DNA of 64,000 bases, taken from positions 18,332 through 82,331 of IMG/VR virus record IMGVR_UViG_3300037264_001719; one strand, written 5' to 3'. The DNA comes from a virus. A program made the translations under genes and the position numbers. Below are positions 26,166-35,650 of the stretch, in pieces. Numbering within the stretch: the first letter of the stretch is position 1; every line of letters starts with the position of its first letter. A model generated the notes under the pieces. That model searched no databases, was not told where the DNA came from, and was given only the letters and a program-made list of their open reading frames with translations.

Positions 26166-28769
26166 ATGGGCATCGAATCCGGCTGGGACGAGTGGGGCGA
26201 CCAACACCTCATTCTCGACGAACGGGCGTCTGCCTTCTGCCGCTACGTCAAGAACTTCATCCTCAAAGGATTCGGGCTTGCCCCGGGTATCGGGTTGCAG
26301 ACCATCGTCGGGGACCTCGGCCTCAACGTGGCCTACGTCAACGGCTACGAGGTCAAGCAACAGAACGCCGTGGCGCTCGGGCTCACCGCATCGGCCACGA
26401 ACCACATCTTCCTCAAGTTCACTCGGACGCCCGACATCGTGGCGGGGGTCTCGGCCATCTCAATTTCGTACACGGTCAATACCTCGGGCACCCAGCCCGC
26501 CGACTCCATCAAGCTCGGGACCGTCACAACGGACGGTGTGGGCGTGACGGCGATCACCCCGCAGAACAACAAGTTCAAGATTCACGACGCCCAACTTGAG
26601 ACCGACATCGACGGGAATCTCAATCGGATCACCCGCCTCGTCATCAACGGGGGACCAGCTTTTCCGACCGTTCCCGCCCCCCTCGCTGGGGAGCTTTTCG
26701 TCCGAACCGATCTGCCCGGAGACCCCCTTTTCCGGTTCGATGGGGACGCGGTGGCTTGGGTTTCGGCGGGTGCCGGGGGCGGGGGAGTCACCAAGATTCG
26801 GGAAGACGGGACGCTCATCGAATCCGCCGCCACGGAGATCGACTTCCAAGACGGACTCATCGCGGATTTGATCGCCGCAGGAGTCGTCAAGGTCAATCTG
26901 GATTACGGCGTCACCCCCTCGACCATCCTTCCCGACGACGTTGCGGCTCCCGGCATCTCCCCCTCGGTTGCCCGAGAGGATCACGTTCACGCCATCGGAG
27001 CGGACACTCCGGTTGACATCGCGCAGGCCAACGCCGAGGGCACGGACGCCACCTTCGCCCGGTCGGACCACGAACACTCCCACGGAGACCAACCTCTCGG
27101 GGACGGACTCGACCATGCGCTTGTGACCCCGGACCCCGGCGGCGTGGCCGGGTTCATGTCGCCTGCGGACAAGGAAAAGCTGGACGACTCTGGAATCCTG
27201 ACCAGCACGGCACCCCCGCAAATCGACATCGGAGATGCCGCCGTTGTCGGAGTCTCCGGTGAAGCCGCCCGAGCGGACCACCAACACGCGCTTCCGATTC
27301 CGACCTTTGTTTCAACGATTGACCCGGACGATGCTCCATCTCTCGGGGTCTCCACGATTCCGGCGAGGGAAGATCACCAACACGCCATTGTGACGGACGC
27401 CCCCGTTGACGTGGCTCAAGCCAACGTGGAGGGCGTGTCGGGAGCCTTCTCCCGCGCCGACCACGTTCACAGCCACGGAGATCAGCCCATCGGAGACGGG
27501 CTGGATCACGCTATCGTGACGGCCCTGTTCGCCGGGTTCATGTCCCCCTCGATGCTCTCCACCCTCACGGGATCGGCCCTGTGGGGGAAAATGATCTTCG
27601 TGGATGACGTGTACGGGGACGACGCAACGGCTCTCAGGGAGCGAAAGGACAAGCCGTTCAAGACCCTCGCGGCGGCGGCTGTGGCGACGGGGATCGCGTC
27701 GGGGGATGTCATCCTGCTCCTGCCCGGAACCTACGACATGGCGGCGGACTTCACCATTCCGGTAGGCGTGGCTATCCGGGGTGTGGAAAGGGGGACAGTT
27801 ATCATCCAAAGACTCCTCACCGTCGTAAGTGCCACGCTCATCACGATGGGGAGTGGTTCCAGCTTGGGCGACGTGACGCTCCGGCTGACTTCCGCCGTGA
27901 ACACGGCGACCCTGCTTCGGGGGGTGAGCTTCCCCGGTGCAACCACCACGACGGCCAAGCTCCGAAACGTCCGCGTCGAAGTCGAGAACGTGGCGGTTTC
28001 CGTGGCCGATTCGACCGACGTGATCGGCGTTCGAGTTGGTTCGACGGGAACGCCCGGAAAGTACCACTCGAATCTCGAAGACGTGGAAATTCTCGTCCAG
28101 ACGAAGGGGAACGGGAAGAAGCGTTGCCTCTTGCTTGACACCTCGGGCGGCGTGGCGAACTGCCGGAACGTGAACTCCCTTCTGGAACGGCAGGGCGGGG
28201 CTCCGGGTGCGCCGAACTACATCGCGGTCGAGATCGACCAAGTGGGCGCGACCTTGTATATGCAGGACGGCTCCTCGGAAATCTCCCCTGTCACCGCCGG
28301 GGCGGATGCGTCTCAGACGACCGGATCGCTCCAACTCTCGAACCATGTCCTTGTCACGAACAACGCCAACGCCAAGGGGCTCACCGCCTACGACTCCAAC
28401 CATGAAGAGTGGTCGGTCGAGGGCGCGGTCACGAACGGTGCGGTGACGCGGTTCATGCGTCCCGGCTCTGCGCCCGAGTCCACGCTCGAAATCCAGAGGA
28501 GAATCACCCGTCCCATCATCCTTTTCGGGATCGCGCTTCTGGCCCGGCTGAACCCCGGCGTTCCGGGGGCTCAGACGACGACGGTGACGGTTCGGAAGAA
28601 CGGCGTGGATACGCTGGTCTTGGTCGCGCTTCCTGACGGGACGACGACTATCGCGTTCACGGCCAACGTCTCCGTGTCGTTCGCGGAGGGCGATCTGCTC
28701 TCCCTGAAGATCGTCTCGACGGGGACGAGCACGGCGACGGACGTACAGGCGACGTTGAGGCACTACTAG
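26166..28769 (+). CDS. Tail fibre / receptor-binding protein with DHxH repeats and beta-helix
   Basis: Encodes 867 residues. The N-terminus (to about 230) resembles baseplate-attachment domains. Residues about 270-450 contain five (E/S/A)DHxH motifs (REDHVH, RSDHEHSH, RADHQH, REDHQH, RADHVHSH), which suggest a metal-threaded fibre shaft like the HxH needle of T4 gp37. From about residue 478 (IFVDDVYGDDATALRE, PFKTLAAAAVATGIASGDVI, LLPGTYDMAADFTIPVGVAI) a right-handed parallel beta-helix of pectate-lyase type begins. The C-terminal 110 residues form another beta-sandwich. This is the main candidate host-range determinant. Confidence 0.85.
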   Translation: MGIESGWDEWGDQHLILDERASAFCRYVKNFILKGFGLAPGIGLQTIVGDLGLNVAYVNGYEVKQQNAVALGLTASATNHIFLKFTRTPDIVAGVSAISISYTVNTSGTQPADSIKLGTVTTDGVGVTAITPQNNKFKIHDAQLETDIDGNLNRITRLVINGGPAFPTVPAPLAGELFVRTDLPGDPLFRFDGDAVAWVSAGAGGGGVTKIREDGTLIESAATEIDFQDGLIADLIAAGVVKVNLDYGVTPSTILPDDVAAPGISPSVAREDHVHAIGADTPVDIAQANAEGTDATFARSDHEHSHGDQPLGDGLDHALVTPDPGGVAGFMSPADKEKLDDSGILTSTAPPQIDIGDAAVVGVSGEAARADHQHALPIPTFVSTIDPDDAPSLGVSTIPAREDHQHAIVTDAPVDVAQANVEGVSGAFSRADHVHSHGDQPIGDGLDHAIVTALFAGFMSPSMLSTLTGSALWGKMIFVDDVYGDDATALRERKDKPFKTLAAAAVATGIASGDVILLLPGTYDMAADFTIPVGVAIRGVERGTVIIQRLLTVVSATLITMGSGSSLGDVTLRLTSAVNTATLLRGVSFPGATTTTAKLRNVRVEVENVAVSVADSTDVIGVRVGSTGTPGKYHSNLEDVEILVQTKGNGKKRCLLLDTSGGVANCRNVNSLLERQGGAPGAPNYIAVEIDQVGATLYMQDGSSEISPVTAGADASQTTGSLQLSNHVLVTNNANAKGLTAYDSNHEEWSVEGAVTNGAVTRFMRPGSAPESTLEIQRRITRPIILFGIALLARLNPGVPGAQTTTVTVRKNGVDTLVLVALPDGTTTIAFTANVSVSFAEGDLLSLKIVSTGTSTATDVQATLRHY
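26973..27520 (+). repeat. Duplicated DHxH fibre segment
   Basis: A segment of about 52 residues beginning REDHVHAIG and ending GDGLDHALVT recurs about 410 bases downstream (REDHQHAIV to GDGLDHAIVT), with a fifth DHxH motif (RADHQH) between the copies. The duplication is visible at the DNA level, including the shared CACGGAGA-CCAGCCC-like core. Confidence 0.75.
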
Positions 28770-28777
28770 AGGGCTGT

Positions 28778-29305
28778 ATGGCAACGGTGTTCAATCGGAC
28801 AACGCTGGAGCGCAGGGAAGGAGTTCCCGTCTCCGGTTACGACCCGGCAGAATGGCTCCTCGACCCCGACCTTGCGCCAGTCGCCGGAGTTTCCGATGAC
28901 TACTGGAAGATCGTCGGGGATTCGGTAGTCGAGATGACCGTGGCCGAAAAAGCCGCGAAGGACGCCCAGATTCTCGCGGTAGAAAAGAAGAGCAAGCTGT
29001 ACGAGTTCGAGATCGCGGTGGACTCGTACACGCAGGAGCACTATGACCTCCCCGCCCAGAGGATGCTCCTCGCCCTTCTGGACGAGTCGCGGCGGCTGGC
29101 GGTGCCCCTCTTGAACCGAGAGGCGTACATTCAGGGTGCCCTCAACTGGATCAAAACTGTCATTGGGTACTATATGCAACAGGGCGGGGCGGTCATGGCC
29201 CAGACGACCCCTGCCGGGGTTTCGGCGGTCCCCCTCAACTTGGCCCAATTCGACGCCGCAGACCCCCATGTAAGCGTTCCGGGGGCCATGATGACCACGA
29301 CGTAG
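28778..29305 (+). CDS. Fibre-associated protein (tail-fibre assembly-like)
   Basis: Encodes 175 residues directly after the fibre gene. DDYWKIVGDSVVEMTVAEKA is the type of element found in tail-fibre assembly proteins and fibre-proximal domains, followed by a helical middle. It may be the fibre chaperone or a second small fibre component. Confidence in existence is high; function is inferred from location. Confidence 0.72.
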   Translation: MATVFNRTTLERREGVPVSGYDPAEWLLDPDLAPVAGVSDDYWKIVGDSVVEMTVAEKAAKDAQILAVEKKSKLYEFEIAVDSYTQEHYDLPAQRMLLALLDESRRLAVPLLNREAYIQGALNWIKTVIGYYMQQGGAVMAQTTPAGVSAVPLNLAQFDAADPHVSVPGAMMTTT

Positions 29306-29313
29306 GAGATCGG

Positions 29314-30138
29314 ATGCCAGCGGTACGTTTCGTTGCGAGCGGAGGCTCTGCGAAGGGGCTTCTCGAAATCACCGGGGCGCTCTCAGCCCTCATCGAACAA
29401 GGAAACAGCATCGAGATCGGGGCTGGAACTTCGGCGGGAGGGGTGATCCTTGGAGCACTTGCCTCCGGGCGGTCGCCTTCGGAGATCAAGGACACCCTCA
29501 TGGGGATGGACTTCACCCGGTTCATTTCGACCGGGCTCTGGTCGAAGCTCCGGCTTCTCTCCTCCGGCAATCTCTCGAACGGAAAAGCCCTCCTCAAGTT
29601 CTTCGAGGAGTTCACTAAGGGGAAGACCTTCGGGGACTCCGGTTTCGATATCAGGATCACCGGGGCGGATTACAGCTTCGGACAGCCGCAGGTTTTCGCC
29701 AAGCAGACCCACAAGCAAATGCCTCTCGCGCTTGCCATGCGGATCACTTCGGCCATGCCTCTCGCTTTCGACGCCGTGGAGTACGACGCCCGCTGGTTTA
29801 AAGACGGCGGGGTGTACGCGCATATCCCCGTGGAGGCATCCCGGGAGCCGTTTCGGACAGTCATCTTTGCTCTCGCCCAAGACCCTGCCAGCATCAAGCG
29901 GGAAGCATGGGGGGCCGAACCCGGAATCATCCGCGAGATCGGTAGGACGGTAGATTTGCTCGTAGATGCGAATGTGAAAGCTGAACTGGACAAAGCACCG
30001 CCAGATGCTATAAAGGTGTTCTCGGATGGCCTTGGGTTTTCGGCCTTCAAGTTCGATTTCACGAGGGCCGAGAAGGAGCGTCTTTTCGCCCACGGGCATG
30101 AACTCATGGGCGCGGCGCTAAAGGTCGCCGGGCTGTAG
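29314..30138 (+). CDS. Patatin-like phospholipase
   Basis: Encodes 274 residues. The patatin fold's three landmarks are present and correctly spaced: an oxyanion loop GGSAKG (10-15), nucleophile elbow GTSAG with Ser40, and the DGG motif with Asp164 of the catalytic dyad (preceded by AMRITSAMPLAFDAV, a typical family block). Such enzymes hydrolyse acyl ester bonds of phospholipids. It sits between fibre genes in the structural cluster, so it could be packaged, delivered as an effector, or help lysis. There is no signal peptide. The active site appears intact. Confidence 0.9.
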   Translation: MPAVRFVASGGSAKGLLEITGALSALIEQGNSIEIGAGTSAGGVILGALASGRSPSEIKDTLMGMDFTRFISTGLWSKLRLLSSGNLSNGKALLKFFEEFTKGKTFGDSGFDIRITGADYSFGQPQVFAKQTHKQMPLALAMRITSAMPLAFDAVEYDARWFKDGGVYAHIPVEASREPFRTVIFALAQDPASIKREAWGAEPGIIREIGRTVDLLVDANVKAELDKAPPDAIKVFSDGLGFSAFKFDFTRAEKERLFAHGHELMGAALKVAGL

Positions 30139-30151
30139 CGGAGGTGAAACC

Positions 30152-30754
30152 GTGGCAGAGCAGGGGAAAGGATCGGAGATGAAGGGTCTTCCTCCGGGGA
30201 AACCGGGCGTCGTGCGTGAAAGCTACGACGTTCGCTCGAAGTCGAAAGGCATCTGGCGCGACGAGGTTTACAAGGTCCTTCACGGGAAGGAAGTCCTCGT
30301 CGAGAATCTCGGCTGGCAATCGAATCTCATTGTCGTCGGGATGACCAAGCTCCTCGCCGGGCTCATGAAGAACGAGCCCAGCTTCACGGGCGGCATCCTC
30401 CAGCACGCGCAGGGACGCGGGCTTCCTTCCTTCGACACGGTTCTCCCCGTCCCTAGCTTCAACAGCGTCCAACTCACGGACGAATACTTCCGCAAGGCCC
30501 CGGATTCGATCTCCTATGTGGACAACGCCGGGAACCCTTCCATCCCCATCACGAACTCCATCCTCATCCGAACGACCCTCGATTTCAACGAGGCCAACGG
30601 GGTGAGCGGAGAGTTCATCCGCGAGCAGGGAATCTACGGGGGCGATGCGACCGGAGTAACGAATTCCGGGCTCCTCGCCAACCTGATCTTCCACAAGGCG
30701 CGGTTCAAGGATGCCAGCGTGAAGATCATCAGATTTATTCAGTTCATCTTCTAG
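30152..30754 (+). CDS. Hypothetical tail/fibre-region protein
   Basis: Encodes 200 residues from GTG 30152 (CGGAGGTG upstream). A basic N-terminus is followed by KVLHGKEVLVENLGWQSNLI, TDEYFRKAPDSISYVDNAG and a strand-rich C-terminus ending in FIQFIF. This general layout occurs in small proteins of fibre clusters. Function unknown. Confidence 0.72.
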   Translation: MAEQGKGSEMKGLPPGKPGVVRESYDVRSKSKGIWRDEVYKVLHGKEVLVENLGWQSNLIVVGMTKLLAGLMKNEPSFTGGILQHAQGRGLPSFDTVLPVPSFNSVQLTDEYFRKAPDSISYVDNAGNPSIPITNSILIRTTLDFNEANGVSGEFIREQGIYGGDATGVTNSGLLANLIFHKARFKDASVKIIRFIQFIF

Positions 30755-30758
30755 CCCT

Positions 30759-30786
30759 TTGGAAGAAAGCGACTTAACGGTATAAT
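30759..30786 (+). promoter_or_regulatory. Candidate promoter before a fibre gene
   Basis: TTGGAA (30759-30764) and a perfect TATAAT (30781-30786) are separated by 16 bases in the 60-base gap upstream of ATG 30815, which has GGTGAGGAGG as ribosome site. Confidence 0.5.
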
Positions 30787-30814
30787 TCCCGGGAGTCGGT
30801 GAGGAGGTTCTGAG

Positions 30815-32770
30815 ATGGGCGCATCCTCGGCGGTGATTTCGAGGGATATGTACGACGAGGCGAAGCGGTACGTCCTCACCGTGCTTCAAGCTGGAGTTCC
30901 TCTGGTCGATGCGGATTACAACGACCAGATGGTGTCCTTCTTCACGCAAATCCGTCGATTCGTCTCGAACTCCATCGGAGACGGCGCTCGCGGGGTCGCC
31001 TTCAAGATCGAGCAGAACCCCGGCGATCTCGTCAACAACTTCAAGATCAGGGGCGGCGACCTCGGGGACGAGGGGCCGGAGCAACTCTACATCAAGGGCC
31101 ATCAGGCCCAGCTTTTCTCGGACGAGACCTACCTCGGGGGCGGCGAGACGGCTCCCGTCTCCACCGGGATCGCGGGGAGCATCCTCACCGATTCGGCGTC
31201 GAACTTCACGCCCGGGGCGCTGGTCGGTCTGACGCTCGTTCCGAATCTCGCCAACCCGACGCAGAGCTTCGTCATCACGGCCAACACGCAGAACTCGATC
31301 ACCTGTGCCGCCGCGATCAACGCGGTTTCGGCGGTGGGGGACCAGTACCGGGTCAAGCTCTCCACGCCCGTCGCGCCCCGGAACGATCTTGTGCTCCTCG
31401 ACGTGTACCTCGACGAGATCGACAAGTTCGAGGACTCGGACCTCGAACACAACATCGACTCCATCTTGATCGAAGCGATGCGCCGGAAGAAACTCATCCA
31501 GCGCATCTTCGTCATCGAGGGAGTGACGCTGCCCGTCATCCTTGCGCCGGGCTTCGTGGACGCGGACGGGAACCGTCACGTTCAGCTTCCTATCGCCCTT
31601 ATCTCCCGCCCCGCCGGAGACCCGAACATCACGGACCCCATGATTACGGACCTCCGGCGGAAGATTTTCACGCTGGATGCGGTGAACGACCTCTTCGTCA
31701 ACACGACCGGGGACACCATGACGGGGCCGCTCGTCATGGATGCCGACATCCAGATGCTTCCGGGCCGCAGGGTCACGGGCGTCTGTGTCATCGACGGCGA
31801 TGCGCTCTGCAACGAAGTCGTTGAGCAGAGGCATTTCCGCAGGGACAGCCACCTTCTCGGAGATGGAGACTCCGTTCCGAGTTTCGAGCAAGTCAACGAT
31901 CCGCTCAATCCCAACCATTTCAAGGTCCACGACAACCGCTACTACACGAAGTCTCAGGTGGACGAACTCATCGGGTCGAACCTCATCGCCAACGGAGGTT
32001 TCGAGAAGGGCCTCGACTGCTGGGATCATGCGTCCCCGGGCGTCCTCATCGGAGCCCCCATGTCGGAGGCGGCGGTGAATGTCCACGCCTCAATCGATCT
32101 CTGTGGCGCGGGTTGCAGCGAGGCCGCTTGTCAATGTCGCACGCTCCGAATCTGCGTGCGCCGGGGTAGCCGCCTTTGCTTCATCTGCCCCGTCCGTCAG
32201 GAAGTGGACTGTTTCGGATGCGGCGGGGAGTTCCTTCTCCTCCAGACCGTTTGCGTGTCGAAGGGGGACGACTTCATCATCCCCTTCGTCGTGCTCGACC
32301 TCTACTCCTCTTGCCAGTACGTCGGGACCAAGAAGTTCCGCCTTTTCGATCCGACTCCAGAGAAGCCCGGAATCGGGATCGACGACGGGTTCCTCCGGCT
32401 GGAGAAGAGAGTCTCGCTCCCGGGGTGTATCGACAAGGTGGTCTACACCCTTTGCTACGAGATCATCCCGAGGTCCGATCTCCCCGACGAGGAGGAGTAC
32501 GGCTACTTCTTCTACCAGCCCGAGGGCGAGTCCGACCTCAACCCGAAGTGCGAGGTGGGGGAGGAAGGGCTCGTGTGGGGGGTTTGCGGAACTCAGTTCC
32601 GCAGGATCAGCGGCCTCGAAGGGGCGTCCGATACGAAGACCGGGTGCGACCTCAATACGATTCCGATGATCGAGGTGTGCCATAGCGACGGGCGCGTGGA
32701 ATTCACGCCCGGTGTGGCGCAGGAATCGGTCATCATCGAACGGTTGGAGGAGAAGTGCCTGCCCCTCTAA
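30815..32770 (+). CDS. Cysteine-rich tail fibre or baseplate protein
   Basis: Encodes 651 residues. The N-terminus (SRDMYDEAKRYVLTVLQAGV then PLVDADYNDQM) resembles DUF6519-type domains of contractile injection systems. The middle has fibre hallmarks: VNTTGDTMTGPLVMDADIQM and DNRYYTKSQVDELIG. From about residue 395 an ANGGFEKGLDCW element opens a jelly-roll, carbohydrate-binding-like region carrying most of the roughly 22 cysteines, an extraordinary number for a virion protein. It is likely part of the adsorption apparatus. Disulfides or metal clusters could stabilise it. Confidence 0.78.
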   Translation: MGASSAVISRDMYDEAKRYVLTVLQAGVPLVDADYNDQMVSFFTQIRRFVSNSIGDGARGVAFKIEQNPGDLVNNFKIRGGDLGDEGPEQLYIKGHQAQLFSDETYLGGGETAPVSTGIAGSILTDSASNFTPGALVGLTLVPNLANPTQSFVITANTQNSITCAAAINAVSAVGDQYRVKLSTPVAPRNDLVLLDVYLDEIDKFEDSDLEHNIDSILIEAMRRKKLIQRIFVIEGVTLPVILAPGFVDADGNRHVQLPIALISRPAGDPNITDPMITDLRRKIFTLDAVNDLFVNTTGDTMTGPLVMDADIQMLPGRRVTGVCVIDGDALCNEVVEQRHFRRDSHLLGDGDSVPSFEQVNDPLNPNHFKVHDNRYYTKSQVDELIGSNLIANGGFEKGLDCWDHASPGVLIGAPMSEAAVNVHASIDLCGAGCSEAACQCRTLRICVRRGSRLCFICPVRQEVDCFGCGGEFLLLQTVCVSKGDDFIIPFVVLDLYSSCQYVGTKKFRLFDPTPEKPGIGIDDGFLRLEKRVSLPGCIDKVVYTLCYEIIPRSDLPDEEEYGYFFYQPEGESDLNPKCEVGEEGLVWGVCGTQFRRISGLEGASDTKTGCDLNTIPMIEVCHSDGRVEFTPGVAQESVIIERLEEKCLPL

Positions 32771-32797
32771 CTCGTGAAACCGTGAGGAGAGAAGTCT

Positions 32798-35641
32798 ATG
32801 GCTGGTGAACTTCCTACGGGAATTCTCCCACTCGATTTCCCCGGAGTCCAAATCAACCCGGGTTTGGGCTGTTGTGTGGATGAGGTCGAGGTTTCCATCC
32901 TTCCGATCCGCGCCTGCGAATGCTTCGATGAGTGCTTCGACATCGGGTACACCTATCAGGATCAATGCCCCTCCGTCGAACTCAACAAGCGTCTCGACAA
33001 GTGCATCCTTCCGCTCGTCGCTCTCGACCGGGACAAGACCAAGAAGATCGCCTATTGGGGGCAGAGCGAAGAAACGATCCGTGCTGCCGAGATTGTGATG
33101 GTCCCGGCGAAGTACAAGGACGATCCCATCGTCGGTCAGAACGGGAACGGGGGCTTCGATCCAGCGGGAGACCCCCTCCCCGGCGTCCTTGAGACGCTGG
33201 CCCGGGACACGCACACGCGGTATGGACACGTCGCTTTCAAGGTCCCGCCCTCGGTCGGATGCCGGAACATCTGGTGCGATCTCGTCTATCTCGACGAGGC
33301 CCTCTGCCTCGGGGTCCATCTTGAGAGCGAGGAGTACGAATTCTTCGACTCCGAATGCGCCTGCCTCGTGGTCGAGGTCACGGAGGAGATTTCCTCCTTC
33401 GTGACGGACAAGTGCCTGCCGCGCATCCTGCCGGATGACCAGTTCCAAGCCGCCGGGTGCCCTCCCCTCCCGGGCGGATACCCGGAGGCCGCGTCGTTCG
33501 AGTATTGCGCCCTTCCCCGGGTGGATCGCTTCGAGGAATCGGAGAACGCCTTCTTCAAGTTCCGCAGGGAGACGCCCGCGTGCGCCCGGGATGGGCAGGG
33601 CTACTTCGTCCGGGTGGAGATCACGTCCAAACAACTTCCGCTCTCGGTTCAATGGACGGATGTGCTTCCGCTCGGGAACAATCACACCCTCCTCTCAGGG
33701 TTGCCCACGGGCACTCTCGTCTTCACGGGCATCGGGGAAACCATCGTTCGGGAGTACGTCGTCAAGACGGGGCCGGGCGCGACGGATGCCGCGATCAACG
33801 GGTCCGCGCAGGTCGTGGCCCAGCCCTTGACGATCATCAACCTCCCCTCCGACACCATCGTCATCGACCCCAACTGCCCGACGCTTTGCTTCGTCCAGTT
33901 CGGGAGCCAGAATCCCAACGTCTTCGGCAAGGTCTTTTGGGCGGGCGGCGGTCGGTTCGATCCGGTCATTCCTCCCGACATCGGCCTGTGGGTGAAGATG
34001 TGGGCAGGGTCGGGATCGGTGGGCAAGTCGGTGAGGGAGCATCTTCTCTCCGCATCCACCACCGTCCCCAACGCGGCGGCGTCCCATGTTTTCGGAGTCG
34101 GCCCCGCCGCGTTTTCGGGATTCGCCATCGGTCTTCCGGTGTGGGTCTTCAACGGCTGCTTCGAGGACAACCCCCGACGCAGGATCGTTCTTCTCGACAT
34201 CGAGGCCGAGGAAGCCAAGCCCGATCCTGATGAGGCGATCACCGGGCTCTACGGGACCATCACGGCGCTCGACCCCATCCTTGCAACGGTGACGGTCACG
34301 TTCAACACGCCGCCGAATCAGGCTGTCGATTTCCTCACGACGGCGAAGGCGACCATGATGGTCTCCCCCGATCAAGCCAAGGGTTTCTACTGGGAGGCCA
34401 GCCCGCAACTTGTCGGACTCTGCGGTGATCCGGTGGGGCCGGGCGGGAATCTCTGCATTCTCCGCTGGAACTATCGCTTCTGGAATTCCACGCAGAACCC
34501 CTGCCCGACCACGCTCGGCGCGGGATACATCTGCGACGGAAACGGCGAGAGCTTCCAGTACGAGTTCCACGGCGATCTCGTCAAGGACATCCTCAACCCT
34601 GTGGACTGGATCGACCTGTGGGCGAGCCCCATGATCGAGGTGACGCTCTCGGAGGACGCAGACATCACGGATGTAGAGATCACGGTCTGCGACATCTGCA
34701 TCTTCGAGCCGTGCGACATCATCCAGATCGTAGACCTCAATTGCTCGGGGCGCGAGGGTAACGGGCCGGGCTTCGTGACCTCGGTTGTCTCGACATCCTC
34801 CGACGAGGAAGGGGATTGCGACGATTTTGGTGCCGCCAAGGGCGACATCCTTCTCGGAGACCCGATCCCGAGCACCATCGAAGGATGCGGAGATTTCGAC
34901 GGATTCAAGACCACTCGGAAGGCGAGGGCCTTCAAGAAGCCCGACGTGTGCCGCCATGCGTTCAGCGTCACGACCGATGCGGACGAGGACGGATGCCCCT
35001 CGATCTGCGGAGAACCTGCTCCCGAGTCGGTCCATGTGGACTTCGAGACCGGGAGGTTCACGTTTGACGAAAGCGTCTTCCTCCGCAACCCCCTCATTTG
35101 CTATCGGACGCTCGACATCACGGTGGACATTCCGTTGACGGACGGAATCTACTTCCTGCGCGGGATCGACAAGTGCGGATGCAAGAGCCCGCCCTCGAAA
35201 CCCATTCGGATGCTCGGTGCGGGAGGCCCGCCCCCGGCCCCGTTCGTTCGGGACACGACGAGCGGTTCGTTCTTCTTCGCGGCAGGCGCGTTCCTGCCCG
35301 TCGCGGGTATGTTCATCGGGCCGATCTCTCTGCCCGGCCCGTTCATCACCGTCGAACTGAATCTCGGGCAGGACAACTTCTCCGAAGTCGCCGTCCTTGT
35401 GGATGGTTCCGTCCTCGTCCCGCTTTCGGGCATGGTGTTCTACACCTTCGCGGATGATGTCGGATCGTTCGTCACGATGGTTCATGGATCGTGCGTCATT
35501 CCGGTTTCGCCCGGACTTCACACGTTTCAATTGATGGCCCGGGGAGCGACGGTGCTTCCGGGGTCAATCGGCTTCGGAACGACGATCTATGCCAACCCCT
35601 CCCTCCCGCTGGAGATGCGGTTGGACAAGCTGGGAGTCTAG
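32798..35641 (+). CDS. Giant cysteine-rich structural protein
   Basis: Encodes 947 residues with about 36 cysteines spread along its length (for example GLGCCVDEV, RACECFDECF, VCDICIFEPC, KCGCKSPP). The body is beta-rich and acidic. The C-terminal 120 residues form a jelly-roll or TNF-like tip (VLVDGSVLVPLSG, SPGLHTFQLMARGA) ending in DKLGV, which resembles trimeric fibre heads. It follows another Cys-rich fibre gene and precedes small accessory genes, so a cell-binding or outer baseplate role is likely. I recognise no family over the Cys-rich part. Confidence 0.78.
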   Translation: MAGELPTGILPLDFPGVQINPGLGCCVDEVEVSILPIRACECFDECFDIGYTYQDQCPSVELNKRLDKCILPLVALDRDKTKKIAYWGQSEETIRAAEIVMVPAKYKDDPIVGQNGNGGFDPAGDPLPGVLETLARDTHTRYGHVAFKVPPSVGCRNIWCDLVYLDEALCLGVHLESEEYEFFDSECACLVVEVTEEISSFVTDKCLPRILPDDQFQAAGCPPLPGGYPEAASFEYCALPRVDRFEESENAFFKFRRETPACARDGQGYFVRVEITSKQLPLSVQWTDVLPLGNNHTLLSGLPTGTLVFTGIGETIVREYVVKTGPGATDAAINGSAQVVAQPLTIINLPSDTIVIDPNCPTLCFVQFGSQNPNVFGKVFWAGGGRFDPVIPPDIGLWVKMWAGSGSVGKSVREHLLSASTTVPNAAASHVFGVGPAAFSGFAIGLPVWVFNGCFEDNPRRRIVLLDIEAEEAKPDPDEAITGLYGTITALDPILATVTVTFNTPPNQAVDFLTTAKATMMVSPDQAKGFYWEASPQLVGLCGDPVGPGGNLCILRWNYRFWNSTQNPCPTTLGAGYICDGNGESFQYEFHGDLVKDILNPVDWIDLWASPMIEVTLSEDADITDVEITVCDICIFEPCDIIQIVDLNCSGREGNGPGFVTSVVSTSSDEEGDCDDFGAAKGDILLGDPIPSTIEGCGDFDGFKTTRKARAFKKPDVCRHAFSVTTDADEDGCPSICGEPAPESVHVDFETGRFTFDESVFLRNPLICYRTLDITVDIPLTDGIYFLRGIDKCGCKSPPSKPIRMLGAGGPPPAPFVRDTTSGSFFFAAGAFLPVAGMFIGPISLPGPFITVELNLGQDNFSEVAVLVDGSVLVPLSGMVFYTFADDVGSFVTMVHGSCVIPVSPGLHTFQLMARGATVLPGSIGFGTTIYANPSLPLEMRLDKLGV

Positions 35642-35650
35642 GAGGAACTG

